Source: Apostichopus japonicus (lineage: Eukaryota; Echinodermata; Holothuroidea; Aspidochirotida; Stichopodidae). Taken from it: a DNA stretch of 64,000 bases. This document shows, piece by piece, positions 35,908 through 47,159 of the stretch. The DNA lies in NCBI RefSeq assembly GCF_037975245.1, contig NC_092569.1, positions 4,736,501 through 4,800,500 of the forward strand. The letters run 5' to 3'. Below the pieces are notes generated by a model that worked only from the letters and a program-made list of their open reading frames with translations, searched no databases and was not told where the DNA came from. The position numbers and the translations under genes are program-made. How positions within the stretch are numbered: position 1 is the stretch's first letter; every line of letters starts with the position of its first letter.

Positions 35908-35909
35908 AA

Positions 35910-38125
35910 AGCCATAACAAAACATTCCAGAGTACTATGTAGGGTGCTGTGATGAAAAGTTCAAGCCACCCCACCCAGACAAAAACCAGAACAAACATCT
36001 GTCTTCACCAATAGTTACTACAGTGGTAGTCTAACAAGTTCAGCAAGACTGTCAGCCACAAAGAAAGAAGGAAAAAAAAAGAAGAAAGTCTTAGCACATG
36101 TTCAGGGTTGCCCTATATCTGGTGTAGAATGATATGTGATTAAGAATGTATCAGCGAGAGTGAAAGGTAAACAACATCAGCGACGGGACGAAGGAGAGAT
36201 GACTACCATTTATACCAGGGAGGAACTGACTGTAAGGAGGAACAGCTCAGGGAAAGAAGTTTTCATTTTGCTATTCCCCCCCCCTCCCACCCTCCCACCA
36301 TAACAACGTAATTATTTTCCTTGCAAGTGGTCCTTAGACGGAATTATGAGATGATCGGATAAACAGTTGATTAGAAGATTGACTTAATAGAGGGTAATAT
36401 AAAATTGGAAAGAGCATCAAGAGGTCGCGATTGACTCAAAAAAAATTCATGTGACGTGTGTCATAATTAAGATACAAATCCCCATTGCCCCTCCCCCCCC
36501 CCCAAAAAAAAAAATAATGCCTTATCTACTGCACTGAATTAATTCTTAAAAATTCTGATGTCAATTGTATATGATATAAGACTCAAAACTATGATATACA
36601 TTGGGTACATTTTTTCCTACTTACTCCTACATCTGACCCCTCACTTCCCCCTCCCCATCTCCTCAGATATAAGAATTTAAGCTACTAATTTCCTTAATTA
36701 CGGTGTTATTTGACAGATCATCCATTCAAAACCTTGTGAGATGTATACAGGTCTGACGAGAAAGGTGGGCAGGTGGGAAGGGGGAGGGAGGGGGTACAGC
36801 CTGGGTCAATTAGGGGGCTCGGGAAAACATCGGATACAGAATAAATGTATTCTCATACGCCCATAAAGGTATCATGAAGACTTCCAAAGAGGGTCCGGGT
36901 GGCAATATTCTCCAGAGCCCAAGGTGGCTCTCGAAGTCCCTTGGGTCATCATATTATAGCACATAATATTTCTTCAGGTCAATGTTAGTGAAATGAGGTC
37001 ATACAGAGTACATTAAATTCCCTGCTGTTGGCAACCACCATGTCACCACATGTAGCAACAATGTATCACAGTCAACATTCACCTATACATATGTATTCAA
37101 TGTGCTATTTTCTTCTCTACAATACATACATGTATGAAATGTGTACGAAATGTGGATGACAGCGGGAGTTTTCGAGCCTGAAAATGGGACAATAGTTCTA
37201 GTCAAACATGTTTTAAGGTCACTGCTATTGTTATTATTATTATCATCGATCAATATTACAAGTCAAAAAATTTACATATAGAACAAGGGAGTTTTTTTTT
37301 CAAGTTTTACTTGAAAAGTGTCCCGTGATAAAATACATACATTTAAAGCAACATCAAACTTCGGCAATAATTTTTCGAGACTTCAATAGTCTAAATAAAT
37401 TAACCAAAGCTTGAATTTCACAGTGAATTTGGTCGCAATCCAGTAGTACCGTACTAACAGAGTGTCTAGAGGACTCAAATCTCAGTCATACAATTTAGAC
37501 AAGATGTCAATTTTATCCCACAAATATTGCACCTGAAAATTTATAGTAAACTACAGTAATAAGCATCAAATGTTTGCACATGAGACAACAAAAACTTCCA
37601 TCTTATTTTTGGAACGTAAAACCTTTCAAACAAATTACATAATCGTTACTTTTGTTAAATGTTTTAGCCATTTGAATAATAATAGACAAGTATCTCATCA
37701 TCATTTGGCTAATTATCTAAATCGATATCGTTAAAAGATGGAGGTAATATCCAAAATTTATGTGTAGATCTCTATATCAGGCTTCCTCGTACGAGAGCAG
37801 GCCCACACATATATCTATACCCTATAAACAATTCATGGAAAAATGCTGCGTTTAGGACCTTTTAAATATCATCTCCATTCACCTTTGACATATTACGTAC
37901 CATCATGGTAATTCCAACATTACATTCATAAAATTCACAGTGGGTGCATGAGGCCCATTCACCAACCTCCATGTCTAGATACGAAACAGTGGCAAACATG
38001 CCACCCACATGAGCTGCCGGTGCAGCATGTGCGTAGTCCAATCATACACATCATTTCTGTTATTTCTTGACATAGCTGACATGCTGTTATGTTAAGTGGT
38101 ACATACAACATGCTTATGTTATGTT
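35910..38125. other. AT-rich non-coding stretch with C(n)/G(n) tracts
   Basis: There are C tracts at 36277-36285 and 36488-36503 (followed by A9), and G-rich 36765-36800. No gene is supported. Confidence 0.5.
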
Positions 38126-38126
38126 C

Positions 38127-38130
<4 letters not shown>

Positions 38131-38157
<27 letters not shown>

Positions 38158-38158
38158 C
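38131..38158. repeat. (TA)n microsatellite
   Basis: A pure TA run of about 14 units. Confidence 0.95.
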
Positions 38159-38529
38159 TGATATAACAAACTGTAAATATATGCATGTCGGAATGTAAAA
38201 ATATACTGATCTTTGTCTCTAAAATGTTGATGAGAATTTTTCTAAAACTGGTGAAATTATACTCAGCCGACAGTTAAGTCAGTCTATAAATGCTGATTTT
38301 ATATTTTCAAACCACAGAAAAAAGAATAATATGTATTTGTGTTTAAAATCCTACAGATTGAGCCTAGACATATTGTTGTAACAATAATATTGTGGTATCG
38401 CCATGTTTATCTGTAACATGCTTATAACCTATCATTATAACTATACTGTTTGCTAACATTGCAAAAACAGATGATATTCTATCTAATATGTAACAAATGA
38501 ACTTAGAATTTCAAAAGATAAGCAAACCC

Positions 38530-39240
38530 AACCATCATCGTTGGTGAATGTGATAGAGTTATTAATTGAACTGAATGACTACCCCATTGGAGACATTTTG
38601 AGGAGAACTGTCTTTAATTATATACTCCAGACATACATGGGAATGTTCATAGTTTTAATGTTCTTTCACACATAAGATGTATCTACTCGATCAAGTCCAC
38701 ATATGACACCATCAAGCCACATAGATTTAAATTTGAAATGGTTTTATACATGTATGTTTGGTTACATTTTATTGTATTTAATAAAAGAAGAGTTTCGTAT
38801 TAAAACGGAACTGTCTTTAAGTACGCCAGACATACATGAGAATGTTAATAGTTTTAATGTTCTTTCACACAAAAGTTGTATATTCGATCAAGTTTAAATA
38901 TGACATCATGAAGCCACATAGATTTTAATTTGAAATTGGTTTTATACATGTATGTTTTGTTACATTTTATTGTATATAAGAAAAGAAGAGTTTCGTAAAC
39001 GTTGAATCTAATATATTCAAGTTCTATGCATATATTACCTAATACTGGCATTGAATTCAGTGTCAACACTTTTTACCTTTACCTAGAAAACATGAAAAGA
39101 TAAAGACAGTGAAAGTTTCAGTTTTCACCTTCAAGTGGGACTTTGTGACATCACACATAGACAAAATGGCAGCTGATCCCCCCCCCCTACCCTCCCCGGC
39201 CCTCCAACACACCATTTATAAACTCTGATATCTGGCAATG
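38530..39240 (+). repeat. Copy A of a dispersed repeat family, with an internal tandem duplication
   Basis: In order it contains ACCATCATCGTTGGTGAATG (matched in copy C), TCGATCAAGT plus ATATGACA..CAAGCCACATAG (matched in C and D), GAATTCAGTGTCAACACT (matched in B, C, D), and TTGTGACATCACA..ACAAAATGGCAGCT followed by a C tract (matched in B; partly in C). The shared order over about 600 bp argues for a common element. The type is unknown: no terminal repeats, tail or ORF were recognised. Confidence 0.6.
38605..38998 (+). repeat. 203-bp tandem duplication inside copy A
   Basis: The first copy is about 38605-38800 and the second about 38808-38998. Both start GAACTGTCTTTAA, share ..CCAGACATACATG.GAATGTT.ATAGTTTTAATG.. 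and end AGAAGAGTTTCGTA. They differ at scattered bases, so the duplication is not brand-new. Confidence 0.9.
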
Positions 39241-39249
39241 GAGTAAAGT

Positions 39250-40930
39250 TTCCTTTATAAGTTTTGTTGGGAGTTGTTTACCACAAATCTCAAATATCTC
39301 ACTTAATAAATTCAAACATTTGAAATAGTTATCACAAAGATCTCTAAGGCAGTGTTTACTTTACGGATCATACCTCGGGTTTTTTTTTTTTTCATTAAAA
39401 CAAGATAAATTGATGTTGAACCTCCAACTCATTTACATTAGACCCATGTTTGGTATCATACCTGCCCGCACGGCTGGCAATTGTCACCGAACAGGAAGCT
39501 GAGGTTTGCTCAATACTAGATGATAACATGTGAGCCATGTAAGCCATGTCATTTGCTTCAATTGTGTCGAATTACGTGAGTAAAAAATAAAAACACAACA
39601 AGAACAGAAGTTGAAGGTCACCCACTCAGATCACAAGTCAACCCCTAGCTGCGTCTACATTATAATGGGCAACATTTAAACACCGGCACGAGATTTGATC
39701 CTCACTCGATCCTCATCGTGAACCTAGTGTGGTTCAAGTCACTGGTTTTGATCCACATAAATTTACACATTACAAAATCAGACCACCCAGCTTGGGCAAT
39801 ATTCGACACCACACTTGCAATCTAATGGAAATGGGGCCTTAGACTGAGAGAGGGACCGATGTTGCAATCACTGTACATCGAACGACCTCACATGTTCCGA
39901 CCTGGGTAAGAATGAAATGTATAAAGTTTACCAGCCGACCCAAAATACGAAATACAAACGGTTAAACTTACCACGCTAACATACTGGTTACTGACTGTGG
40001 CTGAATCTGAATCGCCAGAAAAGCAAGAATATCCATTTGGAAACATGCTAGCTTTGTAACACTGCGGTACTAGCCGTTCAATCGACTTGAACGACAGTGA
40101 TCATAGCAACGTGCCAGACTCATAAACAAATCTTGTAAGTCCTCTTTACGGTTATCACATCCAAAGTTGAAACAAAGAGCGCGTACCAATTAATAGGTGA
40201 CGTTGATGAGTACGTCGTTATCGAATGAGTATAATCGCGTGGTTCATGATCTTCATCAATATATTCAGTTTTTTTTTTCCCTAGCTCTCTCGCTATACAT
40301 TATAAAGTTGGATTGAGAAAAAAGTCCAAGTAACTTAAAACTTCCCAACAGAAAGAGTCAGACCCGTTTTTCTCCAAAATAAAGTCTTGGATTTCAGCCG
40401 ATCTTTCCTTCATGTCTGTAGTTGTAGAGAACGTCGCAAGTACCAGCAAATAATTTCAAAAATTTCTTCTCAACTGGATCTGACCTAATACCTATAACTC
40501 TCAAATTTCATTTCTGGATTCAACACAAAGAAAAAACACACTGATTTTCCTTAACACACTCAGATCATCAATGGTAGTATTTTTAATACGTTCTGATATC
40601 GTTCGATTCGATAATTATAGAATGTATGCCGAGTTTCGTTCAAACATATAGCGAAACAGAAAATGTTAGTTTCTGTACATATGACTTTATACCCTTTTAA
40701 AGGGATATATATTTGTCTAACTAGCAATTTTCCCTGGGGCTATATCCCCCTAAACCTTTAATCCCCCCATAGTCCTCCTTGTCAGGCCAGCATGTAAACA
40801 AAATAAAGTGAGAAATATGTTCTGATAAAGTGACTTCATTGATCCCAAATTAATCCCGATCATTCGCAGAGTAAAACAACAGACATTGAATTATGAATGC
40901 TACAGTAGTGTAATTAATTTTCAAGGTAAG
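39250..40930. other. Non-coding stretch; possible diverged transposon remnant at 39.65-39.85 kb
   Basis: The sequence CTGCGTCTACATTATAATGG near 39650 and, inverted, GGCCCCATTTCCATTAGATT near 39840 are loosely complementary. This resembles diverged terminal inverted repeats of a short DNA element of about 200 bp. A donor-like CCTGG|GTAAGA lies at 39906/39907 after a Cys-rich 19-codon stretch. Neither is convincing. Confidence 0.25.
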
Positions 40931-40938
40931 ATTTGTTA

Positions 40939-41098
40939 TTAAACTCCTTGCAAAACCAACAAGTTAATAGTTGCAGCCATATCCAACTGACCTGACAGAG
41001 CACTATATATCACTTTCAACTTTCTCTTTAACACGGAAGTTTTGAAAATTTGTAAAACCTTTGCTGCATGCTCATCTGTCAAACTTGAATTATGACTA
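40939..41098 (-). CDS. Candidate 3' exon on the minus strand, about 52 codons
   Basis: A strong acceptor, AGCTTTTTCTTGTACAG, read on the minus strand ends at 41099. The following frame is open to a TAA at 40939-40941, and is open further upstream to 41121. The peptide is helix-favouring: TDEHAAKVLQIFKTSVLKRK, then ALSGQLDMAATINLLVLQGV. It is non-repetitive, with no family recognised. The combination of splice signal and residue pattern makes it one of the better candidates; the length is not decisive. Confidence 0.28.
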
Positions 41099-41320
41099 CT
41101 GTACAAGAAAAAGCTACACAATAAAGTATTAACATAACAGCATAAAAATATGTTTTGCTCGAATTACAGAGGATCAACATCGATCAGTCGTCGATCCTTC
41201 ACATTTGCTGCGGAAGCAAATTTGATCCATGCAGCACTTAAATTCTCCACCAGTAGTATTCAATTAAGTTCCTAGGTAAAAATGCCTTTTAATCCAGTTA
41301 CACTATATTAGTTGGACCTC

Positions 41321-41367
41321 ACCACATCATCCACTGCCCCACCCGCTACCACATCATCCACTGCCCC
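41321..41367. repeat. Direct duplication, 20-bp unit, 27-bp period
   Basis: ACCACATCATCCACTGCCCC occurs at 41321 and again at 41348, with 7 bases between. Confidence 0.95.
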
Positions 41368-41722
41368 CAGCCCCTTAATGTGACAAAACAAAATTAACAG
41401 TACATAATTTGAGCTCATTGTTAATTAGTGAAACATATGAGCCAATTAATATACAGTACTGTACCTCTACAAACACAACTATACAATAATTGATTCTTAA
41501 TAACAGATCTAGGCTGTTCTGTCATTGTCAGTTTTCAAGAGTTTAGAAAGAACCGCTACTGTATTGTAGGTGATGGTGGTTGTTAAAGTAAACCTCAAGG
41601 TTTCTTGTTCATTAAAGACCTGTCTGTATACTTATCAAGTCTGATCCACGTAAATGGATCTACCTTCTGCTTTCGCAAACTGTCACATTAACCTTCAGTA
41701 GTAACTTCATGATTCCAATAGC

Positions 41723-41847
41723 GCCACTACCCCTCTATCCCCAATAGCCCCTCTATCCCTAACATCCCTCTACCAATACTACCCCTCTATCCTCAACAAC
41801 CCCTCTATCCCCAATAGCCCCTCTACCTAATACTCCTCTCCCTCCCA
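41723..41847. repeat. C-rich minisatellite, about 18 bp x 7
   Basis: Units of the form ACCCCTCTATCCCCAATAG with variation (14-20 bp long) occur here. It directly precedes the 147-bp array. Confidence 0.85.
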
Positions 41848-41858
41848 GACAATAAAGC

Positions 41859-42882
41859 TCTGTGTAAAGGTGTTACTGAATGTGCTTACACTCTTTATAT
41901 CACAGGAGAACAGTAGCTAATGTCTATGTAATTTAAATTCCAATGATCCAATTTCTATAACTACTGAGCATGTAATATTATATGAAGTATATATTGATAT
42001 CTCTAGTCTCTGTGTAAGGTGTTACTGTATCTGCTTTCACTCTATATAACACAGGAGAACAATAACTATGTAAATGTCCACACAATGATACATTTTCTGT
42101 AAATATTAAGCATGTAATATTATATGAAGTATATTCATATCTCTGTGTAATCTCTGTGTAAGGTATTTCTGTATCTGCTTTCACTCTATATAACACAGGA
42201 GAACAATAACTATGTCCATGTCTACACAATGATACATTTTCTGTAAATATTAAGCATGTAATATTATATGAAGTATATATTGATATCTCTATGTAATCTC
42301 TGTGTAAAGTATTACTGTATCTGCTTTCACTCTATATAACACAGGAGAACAATAACTATGTCTATGTGTATGTCTACACAATGATACATTTTCTGCAAAT
42401 ATTAAGCATGTAATATTATATGAAGTATACTCATATCTCTGTGTAATCTTTGTGTAAGGTATTACTGTATGTGATTTCACTCTTTATATCACAAGAGAAC
42501 AATAACTATGTCTATGTCCATGTCTACACAATGATACATTTTCTGTAAATATTAAGCATGTAATATTATATGAAGTATATATTGATATCTCTATGTAATC
42601 TCTGTGTAAGGTATTCTGTATCTGCTTTCACTCTATATAACACAGGAGAACAATAACTATGTCCATGTCTACACAATGATACATTTTCTGTAAATATTAA
42701 GCATGTAATATTATATGAAGTATATTCATATCTCTGTGTAATCTCTGTGTAAGGTATTTCTGTATGTGATTTCACTCTATATATCACAGGAGAACAGTAG
42801 CTAAGTCTATGTTGATACAACAATCAATTTTCTAGAACTATGTTAACCATGTAATACCATATGGAATATATTCATAAAATTT
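41859..42882. repeat. Tandem array, about 147 bp x 7
   Basis: Units start with CTCTGTGTAAGG near 41859, 42008, 42152, 42299, 42448, 42600 and 42743 (periods 143-152). Each contains a TTTCACTCTATATAACACAG box, AGGAGAACAATAACTATGT, ACACAATGATACATTTTCTG and AGCATGTAATATTATATGAAG. The last copy decays at its end. Three minus-strand frames of 63-85 codons are phased copies of the same repeat and I do not treat them as genes. Confidence 0.95.
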
Positions 42883-43040
42883 GAAACATGCAGTCTATAT
42901 AATACTTCCATTTATTAAATAGAAATATAAGCAAAATCTAATTGTTTAGCATTATTTCTATCAAGAAATAATCCATTTTCTTTTTCATAACTAAATACAT
43001 GTCTATGAATTCTGTTATTAACTTTGCTTGATTGTACTAC

Positions 43041-43256
43041 ATGAATTACTACAACGTGGCTACATTTTGCTGGATTTTTGCAGCCTACCTCAGATCAGCT
43101 CTTGAAATCCTGTTCAGCTATTCTGTACACACTGAATACTCCTCCTCGACTAACCCAGCAGATGTCAGCAGGAAGACTTATTCTTTGCCAAATATAACCA
43201 GTACCTTTCAGCATATCATATGGTGTACCAGTCAAAAGTGTACTATAAAATCATAA
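43041..43256 (+). CDS. Hypothetical small ORF, 71 aa
   Basis: This is an ATG plus frame of 71 codons, just past the 147-bp array. The N-terminus is hydrophobic and aromatic (YYNVATFCWIFAAYLRSALE), possibly one membrane helix, followed by a Ser/Thr-rich polar part. No family or splice evidence. Confidence 0.17.
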   Translation: MNYYNVATFCWIFAAYLRSALEILFSYSVHTEYSSSTNPADVSRKTYSLPNITSTFQHIIWCTSQKCTIKS

Positions 43257-44485
43257 ATCATACCAATTTGCCTGACTACAAATAGTTGCTCTCAAAGAAA
43301 TTTTGGGGATAAAAAATCGAACCCCCTGAAAAAAAAAAACCTTGGGAATATTGGATAATATCTTGCTCAAGGCTCTATACGTTGATGGATTGTTTTAATG
43401 GCATAGATAATGGGCTTATTAAGAGGGTATGTACGTATTAACACGTAACAATAATAGTAATATCCTTCCCACAAGGTATTAAAGGCAAAAAAAAACGAAA
43501 ATCCAACAAATTTACAGAGCGATTGTGAGGGGACAATAGGAAACTCCTTATTTGCATCTCACCTTCTTTCTTGCTTAATCTCTCCAACGCCCACCAAATT
43601 CCTCCTCCCCCCATCAATTTTATCTGGTACCGCACGCCGCATGTGGGGTACTAGTTAGGACATTACTAAATGAGAGAAATTGAATTTAGTTAAATTGTTT
43701 AAGGAGTCCAAGCTACACTTATTTATTGTTTACCTGTTATATAAGACTATTTTCATTTTCATTTTCATTATTTATTATTGCTACGTATTTACTGATAATT
43801 TATATATATATCTATACTTTTACTGGTATAGTATTAAACCTCATGTTAATGTGGTTCCCCTTTTTTAGATATCATCTGAGTTTCAAAGCTTGCTTGGAAT
43901 ATTAAGATTTATTCAGCCAAGCATTTCCAACATTTCATTGTAAGACAGGAGGTGGAAAAATTACCAAACTCGCCACAAAAAATAAAAACCAATTAAATTA
44001 AATTAATAAATTAAAGTAAGTTGAAAATAAATAAAAATATTCATCAACATGTTGAGATATTGACTGAATGAAACCATAAAGAGATCATAAAAATAGGATG
44101 TTTGTTTTTTGTCTCTACTCGTCTAAAACAATCTGGTCTTGAAATTGAAAAAACTGGATGATGAGGAACAAGTTAAGTAAACATTGATTAATTAGACAAT
44201 TAAAGTAACAATTAAAGACAAGGGTGATGTTCCATGAGGGATTTCAAACATGCATCAAAACATATATATATATCATCAATGTCTGTGCTAATATATACCA
44301 CCATGAACTGACAACAAGGAGAAATTTTATTTCTGTGACAAAAAAAGACAAAAAACAAAAAACAGAAAACAAAAACAAACAAAAATATATTCCAGCCATT
44401 TTAAAATCAATTTAGACCACCTACCTTGGCTCATATTATTATAGCAGACAGTAACATCCACAACATTTGAATATTTCAGTTTATT

Positions 44486-44690
44486 CTAGCACAGATTGAT
44501 AACGTCAAATGAAAAATTCCTATTGCACATAAATCGATTAAATTCATCCGTAGAATTTGATTTAAAAATATCGCGGGCCGCCTTCAGATCCTCATATCTA
44601 GCAACGATTCCAAAAATTGTTCCTCCCAGAAATGGAAAGCAAAACAGAAGGGTTATCCAGAACAAGAAAAATAACATACATGCACATACA
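44486..44690 (-). CDS. Candidate 3' exon with one membrane-like segment
   Basis: A minus-strand frame runs from a GGGTTAG|TG acceptor-like site (44691) to a TAG at 44486-44488. It starts with a hydrophobic stretch (LFFLFWITLLFCFPFLGG) that could span a membrane. It continues with a charged, non-repetitive tail containing YEDLKAARDIFKSNSTDEF and an internal GCGGCCCGC that is unusually GC-rich for the area. The first ATG is at 44677. The family is not recognised. The acceptor is only moderate. Confidence 0.25.
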
Positions 44691-45057
44691 CTAACCCAAT
44701 GTTGTAAACATCCAATATCAAAAATATGTTAAACTCCACAAAAGTTTACAACAATTCCACAAACTTTTCAGAGGAAGTTTCAAAAGAAACTTTTTGCTGC
44801 TTGTTTCTTTCTCTGCACTCAAAGTTGAAGAACTCTCCACAAGAAAAAAAGAAAAAAAAACATGGAAATTATTCCTAATGATTCTGACAATTAATTTTGC
44901 ACAGTCAAGTTTAAAACATAAACTATTGATTAAATCCAATTTTACAAGAGTGTACCCAAAATGTGTACTCCTATACACACCACTGCCACTTCTAACCTGC
45001 TAATAACCCATTCCTTATTCTCAGTATGATGGGCAAAAGCTAGCTGTCACCTTAATA

Positions 45058-45400
45058 TTGTCTATATATTCCTCTCCGACTTACTGCTGCAGCAAATGCA
45101 ATGAGGCCGGGCGGCGTCTGTCCGTGGTATCTATGAAAAGTCCTTGGGTTGCTAAAGGGGACTCACTGCAATATATATATATATTTATAGTACAACGACC
45201 TTTATTTGCACTCTCTCGGTCTCACTCTCTCCCTTTCTTCTCTGGCATCAAACTGACCAGCCGGCAGGTCAAACACAGACTACAAACAGCAGAATGGACA
45301 TGGACAGAATGGCAAAAGTGTGAGAGCTCTTTTTTATTTGGTCAATTCCAATCAAACACGCACCTACCCCATCAAAAAAAAAAAAAAAAGATAGATTGAG
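45058..45400 (+). other. GC-richer pocket with chance-length frames
   Basis: A 113-codon plus frame (first codon TTG) covers this pocket and ends in a poly-A/Lys run. The overlapping minus frame (45269-45619) is open for 116 codons. Both strands being open points to composition. A (TA)n run sits at 45172-45184. Confidence 0.3.
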
Positions 45401-45639
45401 AGAGAGAGAGTGGAGTGAGTGTGTGAGCAAGTTTGGGGATTCATACAGTCCTGAGCTGAATATACCGATGGCTGTTTGAATAACCTTTTCTGGTCCGTAC
45501 ACAACCACACAGGAACGAAGCAACAACATGCCAGCCCCCAAAGCTAACAAAACAGGACAATGACACGAATCAATGAATACAGTAACAAATTCACAATTCT
45601 CCTTGGGAGTGCCCACCAAATCCTTTTCAAACTCTTTCT

Positions 45640-45705
45640 TTCTTTTCTCTCTCTCTCCGTGTTTTTTTTTTCTCCCTTCTTCTTCTTCTTTTCTATCGCC
45701 TTCAA
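45640..45705 (+). repeat. Polypyrimidine tract
   Basis: About 65 bases of almost pure C/T on the plus strand end near TTCAACTTGAG. As a splice tract it is long and strong, but the following frame meets a stop at 45743-45745. Confidence 0.7.
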
Positions 45706-45745
45706 CTTGAGGCTAACAGCGAGGCAGAAGGAGAAATTCGCCTGA

Positions 45746-46018
45746 GAGGCATTTGATGGTTTTGTCAAAGTCGAGGATAATTCTACGTCCCAAACAATGG
45801 TGGTGAACTTTACGAGCGGCACGTCATACCAGATGGCCTTGCTACAGCCTCTGAATAACCATCGGAGAAACTTTAGCCTGAAGCAGACATCATTGTGTCT
45901 GCCTCCAGACAACCATGTACAAGACCTTAAAATCACACGTACTTTACGATTACCCCACTATCGAGACATGGAGGATCCGTGTGTATCAAGGCAAATTTCG
46001 ACAAGACCCTGTCGATAA
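45746..46018 (+). CDS. Candidate small ORF, 73 aa from ATG (90 open codons)
   Basis: The plus frame opens after the TGA at 45743-45745. The ATG at 45797 gives 73 residues to a TAA at 46016-46018. The sequence is GC-richer than its flanks and uses mixed codons. The peptide is polar: FTSGTSYQMALLQPLNNHRR, a Cys/Pro segment (SLCLPPDNHVQD), then basic and acidic patches. No domain is recognised. The opposite strand is open too (45544-45936), which weakens the case. Confidence 0.22.
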   Translation, partial: EAFDGFVKVEDNSTSQTMVVNFTSGTSYQMALLQPLNNHRRNFSLKQTSLCLPPDNHVQDLKITRTLRLPHYRDMEDPCVSRQISTRPCR

Positions 46019-46019
46019 G

Positions 46020-46920
46020 ATGACTTGAAAAAGAAAGAAATATTCCCTTGTATTTGCAGCCTCCTCTCCAGGGGATTTTTTTTTCTATTTTTTTTTTTCT
46101 TTCTTTTTTTTTTGGTTGGAAAAAAATACAGTTTCAACATGAAGATATATATAAATTTCTTTTCAATACTTTGCCAGGACAGCAATTGACTCCTGGAAAG
46201 GTATGAATATATTCCTTTCACTTTGACAGATCAGGTATAAAAGGAGTTCACTCAACAACAAAAATGAAAGCAAAATAATGTCCAAAGATATCTATGACCA
46301 AATAAAACATTTCAATTAACAGATAGTAAAAAAAGGCATGAAGATGTTTTGTCGAGTAAAAAAAAAATGCGAAATAATCAGAGGAACGGAAAGGAAATGT
46401 TCATTTGGTCACAGATTTATTTGGACAATTTTACCACATCTGATTTAAGTTATTATTTAACGTCTTCCTTCAGAATTTCTTCATATGAAATTTATACAAA
46501 ATTTTTGTAAATTATTTAGTCAAAAAAAAATCTTGATCCTGTTTTTTCCTTTGAAATAAGGGTTAATTTGTCAAAAGTAGCGACTGCATAACGATGAGTT
46601 TGCATCAGTTTAACATTGTTTTGGGATCTTATTGATTTATCAAACTTTTCTTTTAAATATTATTGCAAAACGTTCACTTTAAGGCGAATTAGGCCTACTA
46701 TAAAGTTAAAGTGTATATTTTGAAAATACCTACATTGCAGTAAAACTGCAATTCATTACACTACTGTGTTAAAGATGAGGTCCAGGTATTGCTCAATACA
46801 TTAGTTACTCGAAAAAATAGCCAGGGCTTTGCAAAGTTGGCAGTCACACGGTTTTCTCCACATAGTGTTCCTGCATGTTATCGATGCAGCTTTTTGAGTT
46901 CTATTAATTATCAAATTTTC
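46020..46920. other. AT-rich non-coding stretch, nothing recognised
   Basis: T-rich runs occur at 46078-46115. I see no gene or repeat. Confidence 0.5.
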
Positions 46921-46927
46921 TTAACGA

Positions 46928-47016
46928 AAGTCCTGTAGAGAGATTTTCAGTTTTCAGAGGGAGGGGGGGGGGAGAAGTCCTGTAGAGAGATTTCGAGTTT
47001 TCAGAGGCGGAAAGGG
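46928..47016. repeat. Direct duplication, 47-bp period
   Basis: AAGTCCTGTAGAGAGATTT..GTTTTCAGAGG occurs at 46928 and again at 46975. The copies are separated by a G10 tract. Confidence 0.9.
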
Positions 47017-47159
47017 GGAGGCACAAATGCTGGCTGATTGCGATCCTGGGTGTCCCTCTCCCATGTGAGAAATTTTTGTTTGGGCATGAGTGCTTGGATG
47101 CAAATACCTTGACTATTTTCATCATTTTTACTATGTTTGTGTAGTACAAGATTTTTTTT

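Noticed and set aside
41978-42823. Three minus-strand frames with a shared CRHGHSYCSPVLYRVKAD-like peptide, resembling a repeat protein
   Set aside because: They are translations of the 147-bp tandem units. The period is not a steady multiple of three, so the frame breaks between units.
43315-43345. B-box-like GGGTTCGATTT on the minus strand, a possible second tRNA or SINE
   Set aside because: No A box at the proper distance and no stem pairing.
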